Origin: Flavobacterium tagetis
GTDB lineage: Bacteria; Bacteroidota; Bacteroidia; Flavobacteriales; Flavobacteriaceae
NCBI RefSeq assembly: GCF_016735615.1
Contig: NZ_JAERSF010000001.1
Coordinates: 310,001 to 374,000 of the forward strand
Length of the DNA: 64,000 nt
Direction of reading: 5' to 3'
In this document: positions 42,636 through 52,064 of the stretch, in pieces
Numbering within the stretch: the stretch's first letter is position 1
How the letters are laid out: every line of letters begins with the position of its first letter
The notes under the pieces: model-generated
The model's input: the letters and a program-made list of their open reading frames with translations, nothing else
Databases searched by the model: none
Told to the model about the DNA's origin: nothing
Made by a program: the position numbers and the translations under genes

Positions 42636-43958
42636 TTATTCTCCGTAAGAAGCTGCAATAAATTCTTCGTAAGTAACCTCTTTAGTTGTTGGGTTAGCTT
42701 TTTCTTTGAAGATGTCTAACATTTTAGCTGCTACAACTTGCTCAGAAAGTCTTTTCACTTCGTCTTGGTTAGATAAAACTCTAGCCACGATTCCTTGAAC
42801 TTCTTCGTCGGTTGGGTTTGTTTGACCAAATTGAGCCATTTGCTGTCTGATAGCGTTTGATGTAAACTCTTTCAAGTCATCAAATGTAATTTGGATATTG
42901 CTTTGAGCTAAAGCTTTTCCTTCGATTAATTGGAAACGTAAACCTTTTTCAGATCTTGCGTATTCAACTTCAGCTTCTTCTGCTGTTAATTTTTTCTCAC
43001 CTACAGTTTGCAACCATTTTTTCAAGAATTCAGCTGGTAAATCAAATTTTGTGTTTTCGATTAAGAAATCTTGAACATCTAATAATAATTTTTGGTCAGC
43101 TTGCTGAGCGAATTGTGCCTCAGCATCTTCTTTAATTTTAGCTTTTAAATCTTCTAAAGAAGCAACTTTTCCTTCACCAAAAAGTTTATCAAATAATTCT
43201 TGGTTTAATTCAGCTGGCTCAGAACCGTTGATAGCTTCGATAGTAAAGTTTACTTCAACATCTAAACCGTGAACACCTTCGTGACCTACTTTTAAGTAAT
43301 CCATTAATTGGTGATCGTCTTCAAATAAGCCTTTTGTACTTACTGTAACAACATCTCCAACTTTTTTACCTGTGAATTGTTTTTGAGCTTTTTTACTGAA
43401 TGCATCAACAGCGATTGTAGTTGTATTATTGATTCCGTTTGCTTCGCTAGAGAAAGTTCCAGTTAAGTCAGATTTTGCATCAGAAACTTCTTGAGGAACT
43501 GCTTTTCCAAATTGTTTTTGGATACGCTCAACTTGTCCGTCGATTAATTTATCGTCAGCAGTAACGATATATTTTACGATATTGTTTTTAGCTTCAAGAT
43601 CAATTTCGAAGTTTGGCACTAAACCAATTTCGTATTCGAAAGTTAATTCTTCAGCATCCCAGTTAAAATCTTCGTTTACTTTAGCAAGAGGAGTTCCTAA
43701 AAGATTTAATCTTTCAGATTGAATATAACGCTCTAAAGCCAAATCAACTACTTTTTTAATCTCTTCTTGTTTGATACCTTTTCCGTATTGTTTTTCAACA
43801 AGATCTTTAGGCACTGCACCTTTTCTAAATCCTTTTACTTGCGCTAAAGGCATTTTTTCGTTAATTCTTTTTGCTACTTGACCTTTATAATCCATATGAA
43901 CAACGTTCATAACGATTGTCTCGTTTACAGCGTCTATTGCTACTCTTTTAATATCCAT
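42636..43958 (-). CDS. tig: Trigger factor (ribosome-bound chaperone)
   Basis: Trigger factor binds the ribosome exit and shields nascent chains. The 440 residues keep the ribosome-binding loop as KGFRKGAVPKDLVEKQYG (about 42-59; the usual G-F-R-x-G-x-x-P), a diverged peptidyl-prolyl isomerase domain at about 150-245, and the C-terminal helical arms. The PPIase part is degenerate, as usual in Bacteroidota. It is the first gene of the tig-clpP-clpX neighbourhood and has a good promoter. Confidence 0.93.
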   Translation of the reverse strand: MDIKRVAIDAVNETIVMNVVHMDYKGQVAKRINEKMPLAQVKGFRKGAVPKDLVEKQYGKGIKQEEIKKVVDLALERYIQSERLNLLGTPLAKVNEDFNWDAEELTFEYEIGLVPNFEIDLEAKNNIVKYIVTADDKLIDGQVERIQKQFGKAVPQEVSDAKSDLTGTFSSEANGINNTTTIAVDAFSKKAQKQFTGKKVGDVVTVSTKGLFEDDHQLMDYLKVGHEGVHGLDVEVNFTIEAINGSEPAELNQELFDKLFGEGKVASLEDLKAKIKEDAEAQFAQQADQKLLLDVQDFLIENTKFDLPAEFLKKWLQTVGEKKLTAEEAEVEYARSEKGLRFQLIEGKALAQSNIQITFDDLKEFTSNAIRQQMAQFGQTNPTDEEVQGIVARVLSNQDEVKRLSEQVVAAKMLDIFKEKANPTTKEVTYEEFIAASYGE

Positions 43959-43992
43959 CTTCTTCTTTAATTTACATAATAAAATTGGGTTG

Positions 43993-44023
43993 CAAAATTA
44001 TAAAATTTTTGCAACCCAACCAA
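43993..44023 (-). promoter_or_regulatory. Promoter of tig, inside an inverted repeat
   Basis: On the minus strand TTG (44021-44023) and TAATTTTG (43993-44000) are 20 bases apart. The region also forms a perfect 13-bp inverted repeat (43985-43997 with 44007-44019, TTGGGTTGCAAAA/TTTTGCAACCCAA) that covers the box. It could be a terminator for the upstream gene, an operator, or both. Confidence 0.6.
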
Positions 44024-44071
44024 GTTTTTAATCTATTGTATTTGAAGCAGTTTTAATCTGCTTCATTTGTT

Positions 44072-44416
44072 TTATTTATCGTCTCCAAGTATTTTATAAG
44101 TAATAGATTGAAGTATAGACAAAATAATACTGAATAGCAATGCTGTCCAAAATGAATTTACTGCAAAACCGCCTACAATATTAGTGCACAACAAAATAAT
44201 TATCGCGTTGATTACCAGTAAAAACAAACCTAAAGTAACAAAAGTAACGGGCAAAGTTAAAATCACTAAAATTGGTTTTATAAAAACGTTCAGCAATCCT
44301 AAAACTACTGCAACAATTACAGCCGTACCAAAACTAGCAACATGAACCCCAGTCAAAATGTTAGATAATAATAAAACCAAGGCAGCAGTAACAAGGAGTC
44401 TAAGTAATAATTTCAT
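44072..44416 (-). CDS. Phage-holin-family (4-TM) membrane protein
   Basis: A 114-residue, very hydrophobic protein with four membrane segments, matching the housekeeping 'phage holin family 4, superfamily II' group (LGLLNVFIKPILVILTLPVT, VTLGLFLLVINAIIILL). Despite the name it is not evidence of a prophage: such genes are widespread and chromosomal. Function unknown. It lies between an alpha/beta hydrolase gene and tig on the same strand. Confidence 0.85.
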   Translation of the reverse strand: MKLLLRLLVTAALVLLLSNILTGVHVASFGTAVIVAVVLGLLNVFIKPILVILTLPVTFVTLGLFLLVINAIIILLCTNIVGGFAVNSFWTALLFSIILSILQSITYKILGDDK

Positions 44417-44468
44417 AGTTATTCTGGTTTAAAATTTATTTAAAAGTACTATTTTTTATCAAAAATAA

Positions 44469-45233
44469 CTACTCTTTTAAAAACGTAGCAGTCAATTCAA
44501 AAAACATCTTCGGATTTTCTGCATGAAGCCAATGTCCTGCATTTGGGATGGTTTCTAATTTTAAATTTGGAAAATGTTTACGAATTCCATCAAGATCAGC
44601 ATCTTGAATATATCCAGAATTTCCGCCTCTAATAAATAATGTCGGATTATTAAAAACCAAATTATCAGCCAAAGGTTTTCCAATAGCATCGAGATTATTA
44701 TTAAATGCTTCAAGATTAAATCTAAAAGCCAATTGTCCTGGCTCTTTCCAATATAAATTTTTCAAGAGGAATTGTCTTGTTCCGAAATCAGGAACATATT
44801 GTGACACTATTTCTTCTACATCATTTCTGCTTGGTTTTACCGAAAAATCGACAGCATTTAATCCTGCCAAAATCTCTTGATGATGCTGTTTGTAGAATCT
44901 CGGACCAATGTCCGCCACAATCAATTTGTCTACAATTTCTGGATGTGTCGTTGCAAAAAGCATTGCTACCTTCCCCCCCATTGAATGCCCAAGAATATCA
45001 ATTCGTGCTAGATTATTTGCTTGGCAATATTCATAAACATCTTGAACCATCGCTTCGTAACTCCATTCGTCTGAATGGAAACTACGACCGTGGTTTCGTA
45101 AATCTAAAATATGAACCTGAAATCCGGCTTCTACATATTGTCCTGCTAAAGTTTTCCAGTTATCAGACATTCCGAGAAATCCGTGCATGATGACAAATGG
45201 TTTTCCTTCTCCTTCTATTTTTGAATAAAGCAT
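44469..45233 (-). CDS. Alpha/beta hydrolase (YbfF-like esterase)
   Basis: A 254-residue cytoplasmic serine hydrolase: oxyanion HGFLGMSDNW (about 18-27), nucleophile elbow GHSMGGKVAM (about 81-90), and the catalytic His in NAGHWLHAENP (about 233-243). It most resembles the YbfF/acyl-CoA esterase branch. It lies 26 bases after pdxJ on the same strand, so the two are probably co-transcribed. The substrate is not known. Confidence 0.9.
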   Translation of the reverse strand: MLYSKIEGEGKPFVIMHGFLGMSDNWKTLAGQYVEAGFQVHILDLRNHGRSFHSDEWSYEAMVQDVYEYCQANNLARIDILGHSMGGKVAMLFATTHPEIVDKLIVADIGPRFYKQHHQEILAGLNAVDFSVKPSRNDVEEIVSQYVPDFGTRQFLLKNLYWKEPGQLAFRFNLEAFNNNLDAIGKPLADNLVFNNPTLFIRGGNSGYIQDADLDGIRKHFPNLKLETIPNAGHWLHAENPKMFFELTATFLKE

Positions 45234-45259
45234 ATTTTTAATTTTTTCTTTTTAAAGAA

Positions 45260-45973
45260 TTATTTCAATTTATTCAGATACATATTTACAGTATTATCTA
45301 AACCAAGATAAAGTGCCTCCGAAATTAAAGCATGGCCAATAGAAACTTCTAATAAACCTGGAATGTTTTCTTTAAAAAATTTGATATTATCTAAACTCAA
45401 ATCGTGTCCTGCATTGATTCCTAACCCCAATTCATTTGCCAAAACTGCAGCTTTAGCATAAGGATCAATTGCTTTTTCGTTTCCTAAACTATATTGATGC
45501 GCGAAAGATTCTGTGTATAATTCAATTCTGTCAGTCCCTGTTTTTTTTGCACCTTCAATCATTTCTAAAATTGGATCAACAAAAATCGAAGTTCTGATTC
45601 CGTTTCTTTGAAATTCTTGAATAACTTCAGTTAAATAATCTTGATTTTTGATGGTATCCCAGCCTGCCGACGACGTAATTGCGCCAATTGCATCTGGAAC
45701 CAATGTTACCTGATCAGGTTTGCATTCTAAAACTAAATCAATAAAATTATGCTGCGGATTTCCTTCAATGTTATATTCTGTTGTAACAACTGCTTTCAAA
45801 TCGCGTGCATCTTGATAACGAATATGACGCTCGTCTGGACGCGGATGAATTGTAATTCCTTGTCCGCCAAATCGCTGAATATCGACAGCTACTTTTAATA
45901 AATCGGGAACATTTCCGCCTCGAGCATTTCGAAGCGTTGCTATTTTATTGATATTAACACTTAATTTTGTCAT
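45260..45973 (-). CDS. pdxJ: Pyridoxine 5'-phosphate synthase
   Basis: PdxJ condenses 1-deoxyxylulose 5-phosphate with 3-amino-2-oxopropyl phosphate to form pyridoxine phosphate, the last ring-forming step of vitamin B6 synthesis. The 237 residues show the start [21 protein letters not shown], the active-site [14 protein letters not shown] (about 42-55) and the C-terminal GINAGHDLS and [10 protein letters not shown] phosphate-binding loops. Length is typical. It is divergent from the CBS gene. Confidence 0.97.
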   Translation of the reverse strand: MTKLSVNINKIATLRNARGGNVPDLLKVAVDIQRFGGQGITIHPRPDERHIRYQDARDLKAVVTTEYNIEGNPQHNFIDLVLECKPDQVTLVPDAIGAITSSAGWDTIKNQDYLTEVIQEFQRNGIRTSIFVDPILEMIEGAKKTGTDRIELYTESFAHQYSLGNEKAIDPYAKAAVLANELGLGINAGHDLSLDNIKFFKENIPGLLEVSIGHALISEALYLGLDNTVNMYLNKLK

Positions 45974-46001
45974 ATAAATAGATATTAATTCTAGTAATCT
46001 T

Positions 46002-46009
46002 ATATTTGT
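46002..46009 (+). promoter_or_regulatory. -7 box of the CBS-domain gene
   Basis: TATATTTG, about 80 bases before the ATG and in the gap between two divergent genes. No TTG at the usual distance. Confidence 0.45.
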
Positions 46010-46088
46010 TACGACAAAAATACAAAGTAAAACAGAGCAGTTTTCGGTATTTTTTGATTATTTTGCATCAAATATCCTCAATTGATTT

Positions 46089-46748
46089 ATGACAGAAATT
46101 ACAAACTATATCACAAACGATTTCAGAGCGATTGACAGTCAAGAAACAATTGCTTCGATTCAGGACTTTTTTATCGATGTAAATTTTTCTCATTTTCCGA
46201 TTTTAGAAGATGGTGTCTTTATTGGAAGCATCTCATCTGACGATGTTGAAACATTTGACATTGAAAAAAAAGCAATCGATTATAAATACACTTTAGAACG
46301 TTTTTTTGCCAGAAAATCGATGATTTGGCTAGATGTTCTAGAAGTTTTTGCAAAAAACCACACTAATCTTCTCCCAATTCTTGACGAGAATAATAACTAC
46401 ATAGGTTATTATGAAATGGAAGACATCATGAAGTTTTTTCAAGAAACTCCATTTTTAAAGGAACCCGGCGCGATTATTATTGTCCAAAAAGGTCTTTTGG
46501 ATTATTCTATGAGCGAGGTTACCCAAATTGTAGAAAGCAATAACGGTAAAGTTCTAGGATGTTTTGTTTCTGAGGCTGATACAGAAAATGTTCAGATTAC
46601 TGTAAAAATTGGTTTAGGAGCAATTAATGAAATCATTCAAACTTATAGAAGATATGGTTATGAAATCATTTCTGAACATCAGGAAGACACCTATATCAAT
46701 AGTTTAAAAGAACGATCAGATTACTTAGACAAATACCTTAATATATAA
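46089..46748 (+). CDS. CBS domain protein
   Basis: A 219-residue protein with two CBS modules: VNFSHFPILEDGVFIGSISSDD (about 32-53) and NLLPILDENNNYIGYYEMEDI (about 95-115), followed by an ACT-like C-terminal part (GAIIIVQKGLLDYSMSEVTQIVESN). CBS pairs bind adenine nucleotides and sense energy state. The partner is unknown. It precedes nadK by about 100 bases, and in many Flavobacteriia these two genes are neighbours. Confidence 0.88.
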   Translation: MTEITNYITNDFRAIDSQETIASIQDFFIDVNFSHFPILEDGVFIGSISSDDVETFDIEKKAIDYKYTLERFFARKSMIWLDVLEVFAKNHTNLLPILDENNNYIGYYEMEDIMKFFQETPFLKEPGAIIIVQKGLLDYSMSEVTQIVESNNGKVLGCFVSEADTENVQITVKIGLGAINEIIQTYRRYGYEIISEHQEDTYINSLKERSDYLDKYLNI

Positions 46749-46753
46749 GTTAT

Positions 46754-46840
46754 GAATGTGCCAATGGGAAAATTAGTTAATTAAATGATTTTCGCATTTC
46801 CCAATTATCTAATTAACACATTGACAAATTCTCTAATTTA
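46754..46840. repeat. AATGTG/AATTAG-type repeat between CBS gene and nadK
   Basis: Short degenerate units (CCAATGGGAAAATTAGTTAA and, inverted, CCCAATTATCTAATTAACAC) form an imperfect inverted repeat that fills almost the whole gap. No gene is seen here. Confidence 0.45.
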
Positions 46841-46847
46841 ACAACGA

Positions 46848-47732
46848 ATGAAAATAGCCATTTACGGACAATACTATCAGAATAGCACTGAACCTATTAT
46901 AAAAGACATTTTCAATTTCTTTAATGCCAACAACGTAGAAATGGTAATTGAAGAAAATTTCCTGAACATGCTTTATGAAAAACAGCTTGTAAAAAAAGAA
47001 TATAAAACTTTTTCGCCAAGTACTGCTTTAGACAATAGTTTCGAAATGCTTATTAGTATTGGTGGCGACGGTACAATTTTAAGAGCCGCAGCTTTTGTTC
47101 GTAATTCAGGCGTTCCTTTGTTAGGCATAAATGCAGGAAGACTAGGTTTTCTAGCCAAAGTTCAAAAAGAGAATATTGATATTTTGCTTCAATATGTTAT
47201 TGATCAAAATTACACAACTTCAGAACGCACTTTACTAGGAATTACATGTGAACCTTATAATGAAGCTTTCAAAGAGCTTAATTTTGCCATGAACGAAGTA
47301 ACAGTGAGCAGAAAAGATACTACTTCGATGATTACTGTAGAAACTTATTTGAATAACGAATACCTAAATTCATATTGGGCTGACGGATTAATCATTTCAA
47401 CACCAACTGGCTCTACAGGTTATTCTTTAAGCTGTGGCGGACCAATTTTAACACCAGATGTCAAGAGCTTAGTCATTACGCCAATTGCCCCTCATAATTT
47501 AACTGCCAGACCTCTTGTTATTCCTGACGATACCGAAATCACACTGCGAGTAACAGGAAGAGAAGACCAATATTTGGTTTCCTTAGATTCTAGAATTTCT
47601 TCAGTTAAAAACGAGTCGATTTTAAAAATTAAAAAAACAGATTACAAAATTAAAATGGTTGAAATACCAGGCGAAACCTTCTTAAAAACATTAAGAAACA
47701 AACTGCTCTGGGGAGAAGATAAAAGAAATTAA
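46848..47732 (+). CDS. nadK: NAD kinase
   Basis: NAD kinase makes NADP from NAD. The 294 residues have the diacylglycerol-kinase-like GGDGTILRAA (about 64-73), NAGRLGFLAKV (about 90-100), NEVTVSRKDTTSM (about 144-156) and the Gly-rich STPTGSTGYSLSCGGPI (about 180-196). The start ATG gives the normal N-terminus. It lies upstream of the outer-membrane biogenesis run. Confidence 0.97.
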   Translation: MKIAIYGQYYQNSTEPIIKDIFNFFNANNVEMVIEENFLNMLYEKQLVKKEYKTFSPSTALDNSFEMLISIGGDGTILRAAAFVRNSGVPLLGINAGRLGFLAKVQKENIDILLQYVIDQNYTTSERTLLGITCEPYNEAFKELNFAMNEVTVSRKDTTSMITVETYLNNEYLNSYWADGLIISTPTGSTGYSLSCGGPILTPDVKSLVITPIAPHNLTARPLVIPDDTEITLRVTGREDQYLVSLDSRISSVKNESILKIKKTDYKIKMVEIPGETFLKTLRNKLLWGEDKRN

Positions 47733-47858
47733 ACTCTTTTCTGATTCTTCACTATACGATAATACCACATTTTCTCGTTCTGCATGTAGTGAATCATCAT
47801 TAAATGGCTCAAAATCATAACGTAAATTGAAAAAAAGGCACATTTAACTAAAGGAACT

Positions 47859-47887
47859 TTGATTCGTATTGATAATTATTATATTTG
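47859..47887 (+). promoter_or_regulatory. Promoter of the porG-like/uppS/bamA run
   Basis: TTG (47859-47861) and TATATTTG (47880-47887) are 18 bases apart, a full consensus match, about 20 bases before the ATG at 47906. It drives a run of five closely spaced envelope genes. Confidence 0.68.
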
Positions 47888-47905
47888 CACGCAATTTTGA
47901 ATTAA

Positions 47906-48598
47906 ATGAAGAAAATTTTTAATTTATTGTTATGTTTTTTCCCCTTTATTACACTTAATGCTCAAATCAATGAGCTTGGTGTTTTTCTTGGCGGAAGCAA
48001 CTTTGTAGGCGATGTTGGAAAAACAACTTATATCGCTCCAGAAAAACTAGCTTTTGGTGTTCTTTACAAATGGAACAGAAGTCCGAGACATTCATGGCGC
48101 TTCTCTTATACGCAATCAAATGTTAGCGGAAATGATTTCAAATCTGATGAGACAGGCCGAAACCAAAGAGGCTATCGTTTTGAAAACAATATAAAGGAAC
48201 TTTCTGCTGGTTTGGAATTCAATTTTTTCGACTTTAATTTGCATGAAGATCGCACAAAAATAACTCCGTATGTTTTTACCGGTTTAAATTACTTTTTCTA
48301 CGATAACTTATACCGATACACTACAAGCCCCAATACCGTATACGCTCAAAAAAATCAAAGTACAGTGGCCATACCTATTATATTAGGTATAAAATCCAAT
48401 ATTACACCACGTTTCATTTTAGCTGCTGAAGTTGGCGCGCGTTATACCTTTACAGATAATATAGACGGAAGCAATCCAAATACAAACAATCCAAATATCA
48501 TGAAATTTGGAAATTTAAATAATAATGACTGGTATATTTTTTCTGGTATGACTTTAACATATACCTTTGGAAAAAAACCATGCTATTGCGCATACTAA
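47906..48598 (+). CDS. DUF6089 / PorG-like outer-membrane beta-barrel
   Basis: A 230-residue protein with a signal peptide (KKIFNLLLCFFPFITLNAQ) and a short beta-barrel (INELGVFLGGSNFVGDVGKT, then strands with aromatic ends). In Bacteroidota this family sits directly before uppS and bamA, as here, and PorG is a component linked to T9SS assembly. The end (WYIFSGMTLTYTFGKKPCYCAY) carries two Cys, unusual for a barrel. Identity as PorG itself is likely but not certain. Confidence 0.8.
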   Translation: MKKIFNLLLCFFPFITLNAQINELGVFLGGSNFVGDVGKTTYIAPEKLAFGVLYKWNRSPRHSWRFSYTQSNVSGNDFKSDETGRNQRGYRFENNIKELSAGLEFNFFDFNLHEDRTKITPYVFTGLNYFFYDNLYRYTTSPNTVYAQKNQSTVAIPIILGIKSNITPRFILAAEVGARYTFTDNIDGSNPNTNNPNIMKFGNLNNNDWYIFSGMTLTYTFGKKPCYCAY

Positions 48599-48601
48599 AA
48601 A

Positions 48602-49342
48602 ATGAATTTAATAGAATCAATAGATCACACAAATTTACCTAAACACCTTGCCATTATTATGGACGGTAACGGACGCTGGGCAAAACAACAAGGTTTTTTG
48701 CGCGCGTTTGGTCACGAAAATGGCACAAAATCTGTAAAAGAAATAATTAAAACCTCAGCCAAACTTGGAATTGAGTATTTAACCCTGTATGCTTTTTCTA
48801 CAGAAAACTGGAATCGTCCAAAACTTGAAGTTCAGGCGTTAATGAAAATATTGATCAATTCATTAAAAAAAGAACTAGTAACCCTTCAAGAAAACAATAT
48901 CAGACTTAATGCAATTGGAAATCTTGATAAATTACCAAAAACAGCCCAAAAAGAACTTTTGGATGTTATGGAAAAAACTAAAAATAATACTCGCTTAACC
49001 CTTACCCTCGCTTTAAGTTATGGCTCCAGAGAGGAACTGGTAAATGCTGTAAAAGCAATTAGTGATAAAGTTAAAAATAATATAATTTCAATAGACACTA
49101 TTGACGATTCAATTATAAATGAGCATCTTTACACGCAAAATTTACCAGACGTAGATTTATTAATACGAACAAGTGGAGAACATAGAATAAGTAATTTTTT
49201 GCTATGGCAGATTGCCTATGCAGAATTGTATTTTACTAATGTCTTATGGCCAGACTTTAAAGACCAAGATTTATATGAGGCTATTATTAGTTATCAAAAA
49301 AGAGAACGTAGATTTGGAAAAACCAGTGAACAAATTAAATAA
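48602..49342 (+). CDS. uppS: Isoprenyl transferase (undecaprenyl diphosphate synthase)
   Basis: UppS extends farnesyl diphosphate with isopentenyl units to the C55 carrier lipid for peptidoglycan and O-antigen. The 246 residues show the catalytic Asp in AIIMDGNGRWAKQQG (about 17-31), YLTLYAFSTENWNRP (about 60-74) and the C-terminal LLIRTSGEHRISNFLLWQ (about 184-201). It starts 3 bases after the porG-like gene and ends 7 bases before bamA. Confidence 0.96.
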   Translation: MNLIESIDHTNLPKHLAIIMDGNGRWAKQQGFLRAFGHENGTKSVKEIIKTSAKLGIEYLTLYAFSTENWNRPKLEVQALMKILINSLKKELVTLQENNIRLNAIGNLDKLPKTAQKELLDVMEKTKNNTRLTLTLALSYGSREELVNAVKAISDKVKNNIISIDTIDDSIINEHLYTQNLPDVDLLIRTSGEHRISNFLLWQIAYAELYFTNVLWPDFKDQDLYEAIISYQKRERRFGKTSEQIK

Positions 49343-49349
49343 TTTTTTA

Positions 49350-52022
49350 GTGTTGCAAAAAAAAATACAAATAGTCCTTACCCTTTTACTTTTGGGTAGT
49401 TTTTCACAAATTAAAGCACAAGAAAGAGTTCCTTTTGATCAAGGGAAAAAATATATTCTAGCTAAAGTTTCTGTTGTTGGTAAAATAAGCTTCAATGAGC
49501 AGACTGTTGTAACCTTTTCTGGACTTCAAAAAGGTCAAGAAATCACTGTTCCTGGAGAAGAAATCAGTAGCGCAATTAAAAAATTAGGAAAACTTGGTTT
49601 ATTTGACGAAATCGCTTTCTACGTTAACAAAGTAGAAAACGATAGTATCTATTTAGATTTAGATATCGTTGAACTTCCTAAATTAAATGAAGTTAAAATC
49701 GTTGGTGTCAAGAAAAGCAAAGTAGAAGGCTTAATTAAAGATAACAATTTGACTAAGAACAAGATTGTAAACGAAAACTTAATCACTACGACAAAAAATT
49801 ACATTGAAAATAAATACAAAAAAGAAGGTTATTATAACACAAAAGTTACTATAACAAATACTCCAGATACTATCAATGGGCATCAAGTAAATATGCTTGT
49901 TCGAATAGATAAAGGAGATAAGGTAAAAATAAGCAGCATTGACTTTATTGGAAACAAACAACTAACAGACAATCAGTTGCGTGCTGCAATGAAAGACACG
50001 AAACAGAAAAACTTCATTCGCGTTTTCAAAGCTTCCAAATTTATTCCTGAGAAATACAAAACTGACTTAGAAAAAGTAATCGCAGCTTACAAAGAAAAAG
50101 GATATCGTGATGCACGTATTATTTACGATTCTGTACAGTATAGCAAGCAAAAGAATACACTTGCAATCAAGATTAATGTAGAAGAAGGAAACAAATATTA
50201 CTTCGGTAATATCAAATTCTTAGGTAACACTGTTTATTCAGATCAGCTTTTAAGCCGTTATTTAGGAATTAAAAAAGGTGAAACTTATAATGGAGTTTTA
50301 CTAGAAAAAAGAATAGCCGATAAGACAAAACCAGATGCAGAAGATATTACGAATTTATACCAAAATAATGGTTATTTATTTTCAAATATCAATGCTGTAG
50401 AGGTAAAAACAGTTAACGATACGATCGATTTTGAGATTAGAGTTACTGAAGGGCCTATCGCTTATTTCAACAAAATTACTGTTGTTGGAAATGATAAAAC
50501 AAATGACCATGTTATTTACCGTGAGTTAAGAACAAAACCTGGTGAAAAATATAGCAAAGAACAATTAGTTAGAACTATTCGCGAGATTGGTCAATTAGGT
50601 TTCTTTGATCCTGAGGCAATTGATCCTAAATTTAAAAATGTTGATGCTGGAGCAGGAACTGTTGATATTGAATATAATGTAGTTGAAAAAGGATCTAGCC
50701 AGGTAGAGCTTCAAGGAGGTTATGGTGGTGGAGGTTTCATCGGAACATTGGGACTTTCGTTTAACAACTTCTCGGCGCGTAAAATCTTCGATAAAGAAGC
50801 TTATAAACCGTTACCAATGGGAGATGGACAAAAAGTTGCTCTTCGTTTACAAGGAAGTACATATTTCCAAACTTATAGCTTATCATTCTCAGAGCCTTGG
50901 TTTGGAGGGAAAAAACCTGTACAATTTAGTTCGTCTATTTCATACAGTAAGCAATTTCTTAACAATTACATCACTAGAACCGTTGATAAAAGCAAAAGTT
51001 TTAATATTTTTACAATCCAAGTTGGTTTAGCAAAAAGATTAACCGTGCCAGATGACTACTTCGTGTTATCACAATCTGTAAGTTATCAGCACTATGACTT
51101 GAACAATTATAACACAGGTTTGTTTACTTTTGGTAATGGTGCATCAAGAAACTTAGCTTATACTATTGGACTTTCAAGAAGTAATAAAGGGGTAAATCCT
51201 ATATTCCCTACTTATGGTTCTGAATTTAGTATTACGGCAAAAGTTACTCCTCCATACTCATTATTTAATGGTATTGATTATGGCGATTTACAAAACCAAA
51301 AAGAATACAAAACACAATATACTGGAACATCAGGAAGTGGTATAGACGGAAAACCACTTAATAATGGTGACTATGTTAAAACAGAAACTGTAAACGGTCA
51401 AACTGGTTATGTAAGCGTTGGTTCTGATTACTCAAGTGCCGATACAGACGTGGCAAAAGTCGATCAGAAAAAATACAACTGGTTAGAATACTATAAAGTT
51501 AAATTTAAAGGAGACTGGTATACTAAAGTTTATGGGAAATTAGTACTAAGAACCTTAACAGAGTTTGGTTTCTTAGGAGCTTATAACCAAGAAAGAGGTG
51601 TAATTCCGTTTGAGCGTTTTTACTTAGGAGGTGATGGTATGGCAAACTACTCAATGGATGGTAGAGAAACAATTCAGTTGAGAGGTTATCCAAATAACTC
51701 TTTAACTCCTGTAAATGCAAATGGAGATGCGATTGGAGCAACGATTTACAACAAATTCTCTATGGAATTGCGTTATCCAATTACATTAAAAGCATCGGCA
51801 TCTATTTTTGCCTTAACGTTCTTAGAAGCAGGTTCTTCTTATCCAACGTTCAAAGATTATAACCCATTTGACTTAAACCGTTCTGCTGGTGCTGGATTAC
51901 GTGTATTCATGCCTGCATTTGGATTATTGGGTATTGACTTTGGTTACGGGTTTGATGCTCTTCCAGGACAAACAAAAGCTAATGGTTGGGAAACACACTT
52001 TATTATTGGACAACAATTTTAA
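49350..52022 (+). CDS. bamA: Outer membrane protein assembly factor BamA
   Basis: BamA inserts beta-barrels into the outer membrane. From this start it has 890 residues: signal peptide (KKIQIVLTLLLLGSFSQIKAQ), five POTRA domains (about 27-430, each with the KLGLFDEI or RELGFFDP pattern), then the 16-strand barrel ending HFIIGQQF, whose final aromatic residue is the insertion signal. The frame remains open upstream to 49212 inside uppS, but that part lacks signal-peptide character, so I place the start at GTG 49350 (TTG 49353 is nearly as good). It carries a Gly/Asn-rich insert around 640-690. Confidence 0.92.
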   Translation: MLQKKIQIVLTLLLLGSFSQIKAQERVPFDQGKKYILAKVSVVGKISFNEQTVVTFSGLQKGQEITVPGEEISSAIKKLGKLGLFDEIAFYVNKVENDSIYLDLDIVELPKLNEVKIVGVKKSKVEGLIKDNNLTKNKIVNENLITTTKNYIENKYKKEGYYNTKVTITNTPDTINGHQVNMLVRIDKGDKVKISSIDFIGNKQLTDNQLRAAMKDTKQKNFIRVFKASKFIPEKYKTDLEKVIAAYKEKGYRDARIIYDSVQYSKQKNTLAIKINVEEGNKYYFGNIKFLGNTVYSDQLLSRYLGIKKGETYNGVLLEKRIADKTKPDAEDITNLYQNNGYLFSNINAVEVKTVNDTIDFEIRVTEGPIAYFNKITVVGNDKTNDHVIYRELRTKPGEKYSKEQLVRTIREIGQLGFFDPEAIDPKFKNVDAGAGTVDIEYNVVEKGSSQVELQGGYGGGGFIGTLGLSFNNFSARKIFDKEAYKPLPMGDGQKVALRLQGSTYFQTYSLSFSEPWFGGKKPVQFSSSISYSKQFLNNYITRTVDKSKSFNIFTIQVGLAKRLTVPDDYFVLSQSVSYQHYDLNNYNTGLFTFGNGASRNLAYTIGLSRSNKGVNPIFPTYGSEFSITAKVTPPYSLFNGIDYGDLQNQKEYKTQYTGTSGSGIDGKPLNNGDYVKTETVNGQTGYVSVGSDYSSADTDVAKVDQKKYNWLEYYKVKFKGDWYTKVYGKLVLRTLTEFGFLGAYNQERGVIPFERFYLGGDGMANYSMDGRETIQLRGYPNNSLTPVNANGDAIGATIYNKFSMELRYPITLKASASIFALTFLEAGSSYPTFKDYNPFDLNRSAGAGLRVFMPAFGLLGIDFGYGFDALPGQTKANGWETHFIIGQQF

Positions 52023-52064
52023 AGAAATAACGTTTGGTTAAAAATCATCAAATAAAGTTATGTT

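Noticed and set aside
44072..44416. Prophage, from the phage-holin-family gene
   Set aside because: No other phage genes nearby and the gene sits in a conserved core-gene neighbourhood; the family name is historical.
49212..49349. Longer start for bamA inside uppS
   Set aside because: The extra 46 residues are a shadow of uppS and would bury the signal peptide that begins at about 49350.
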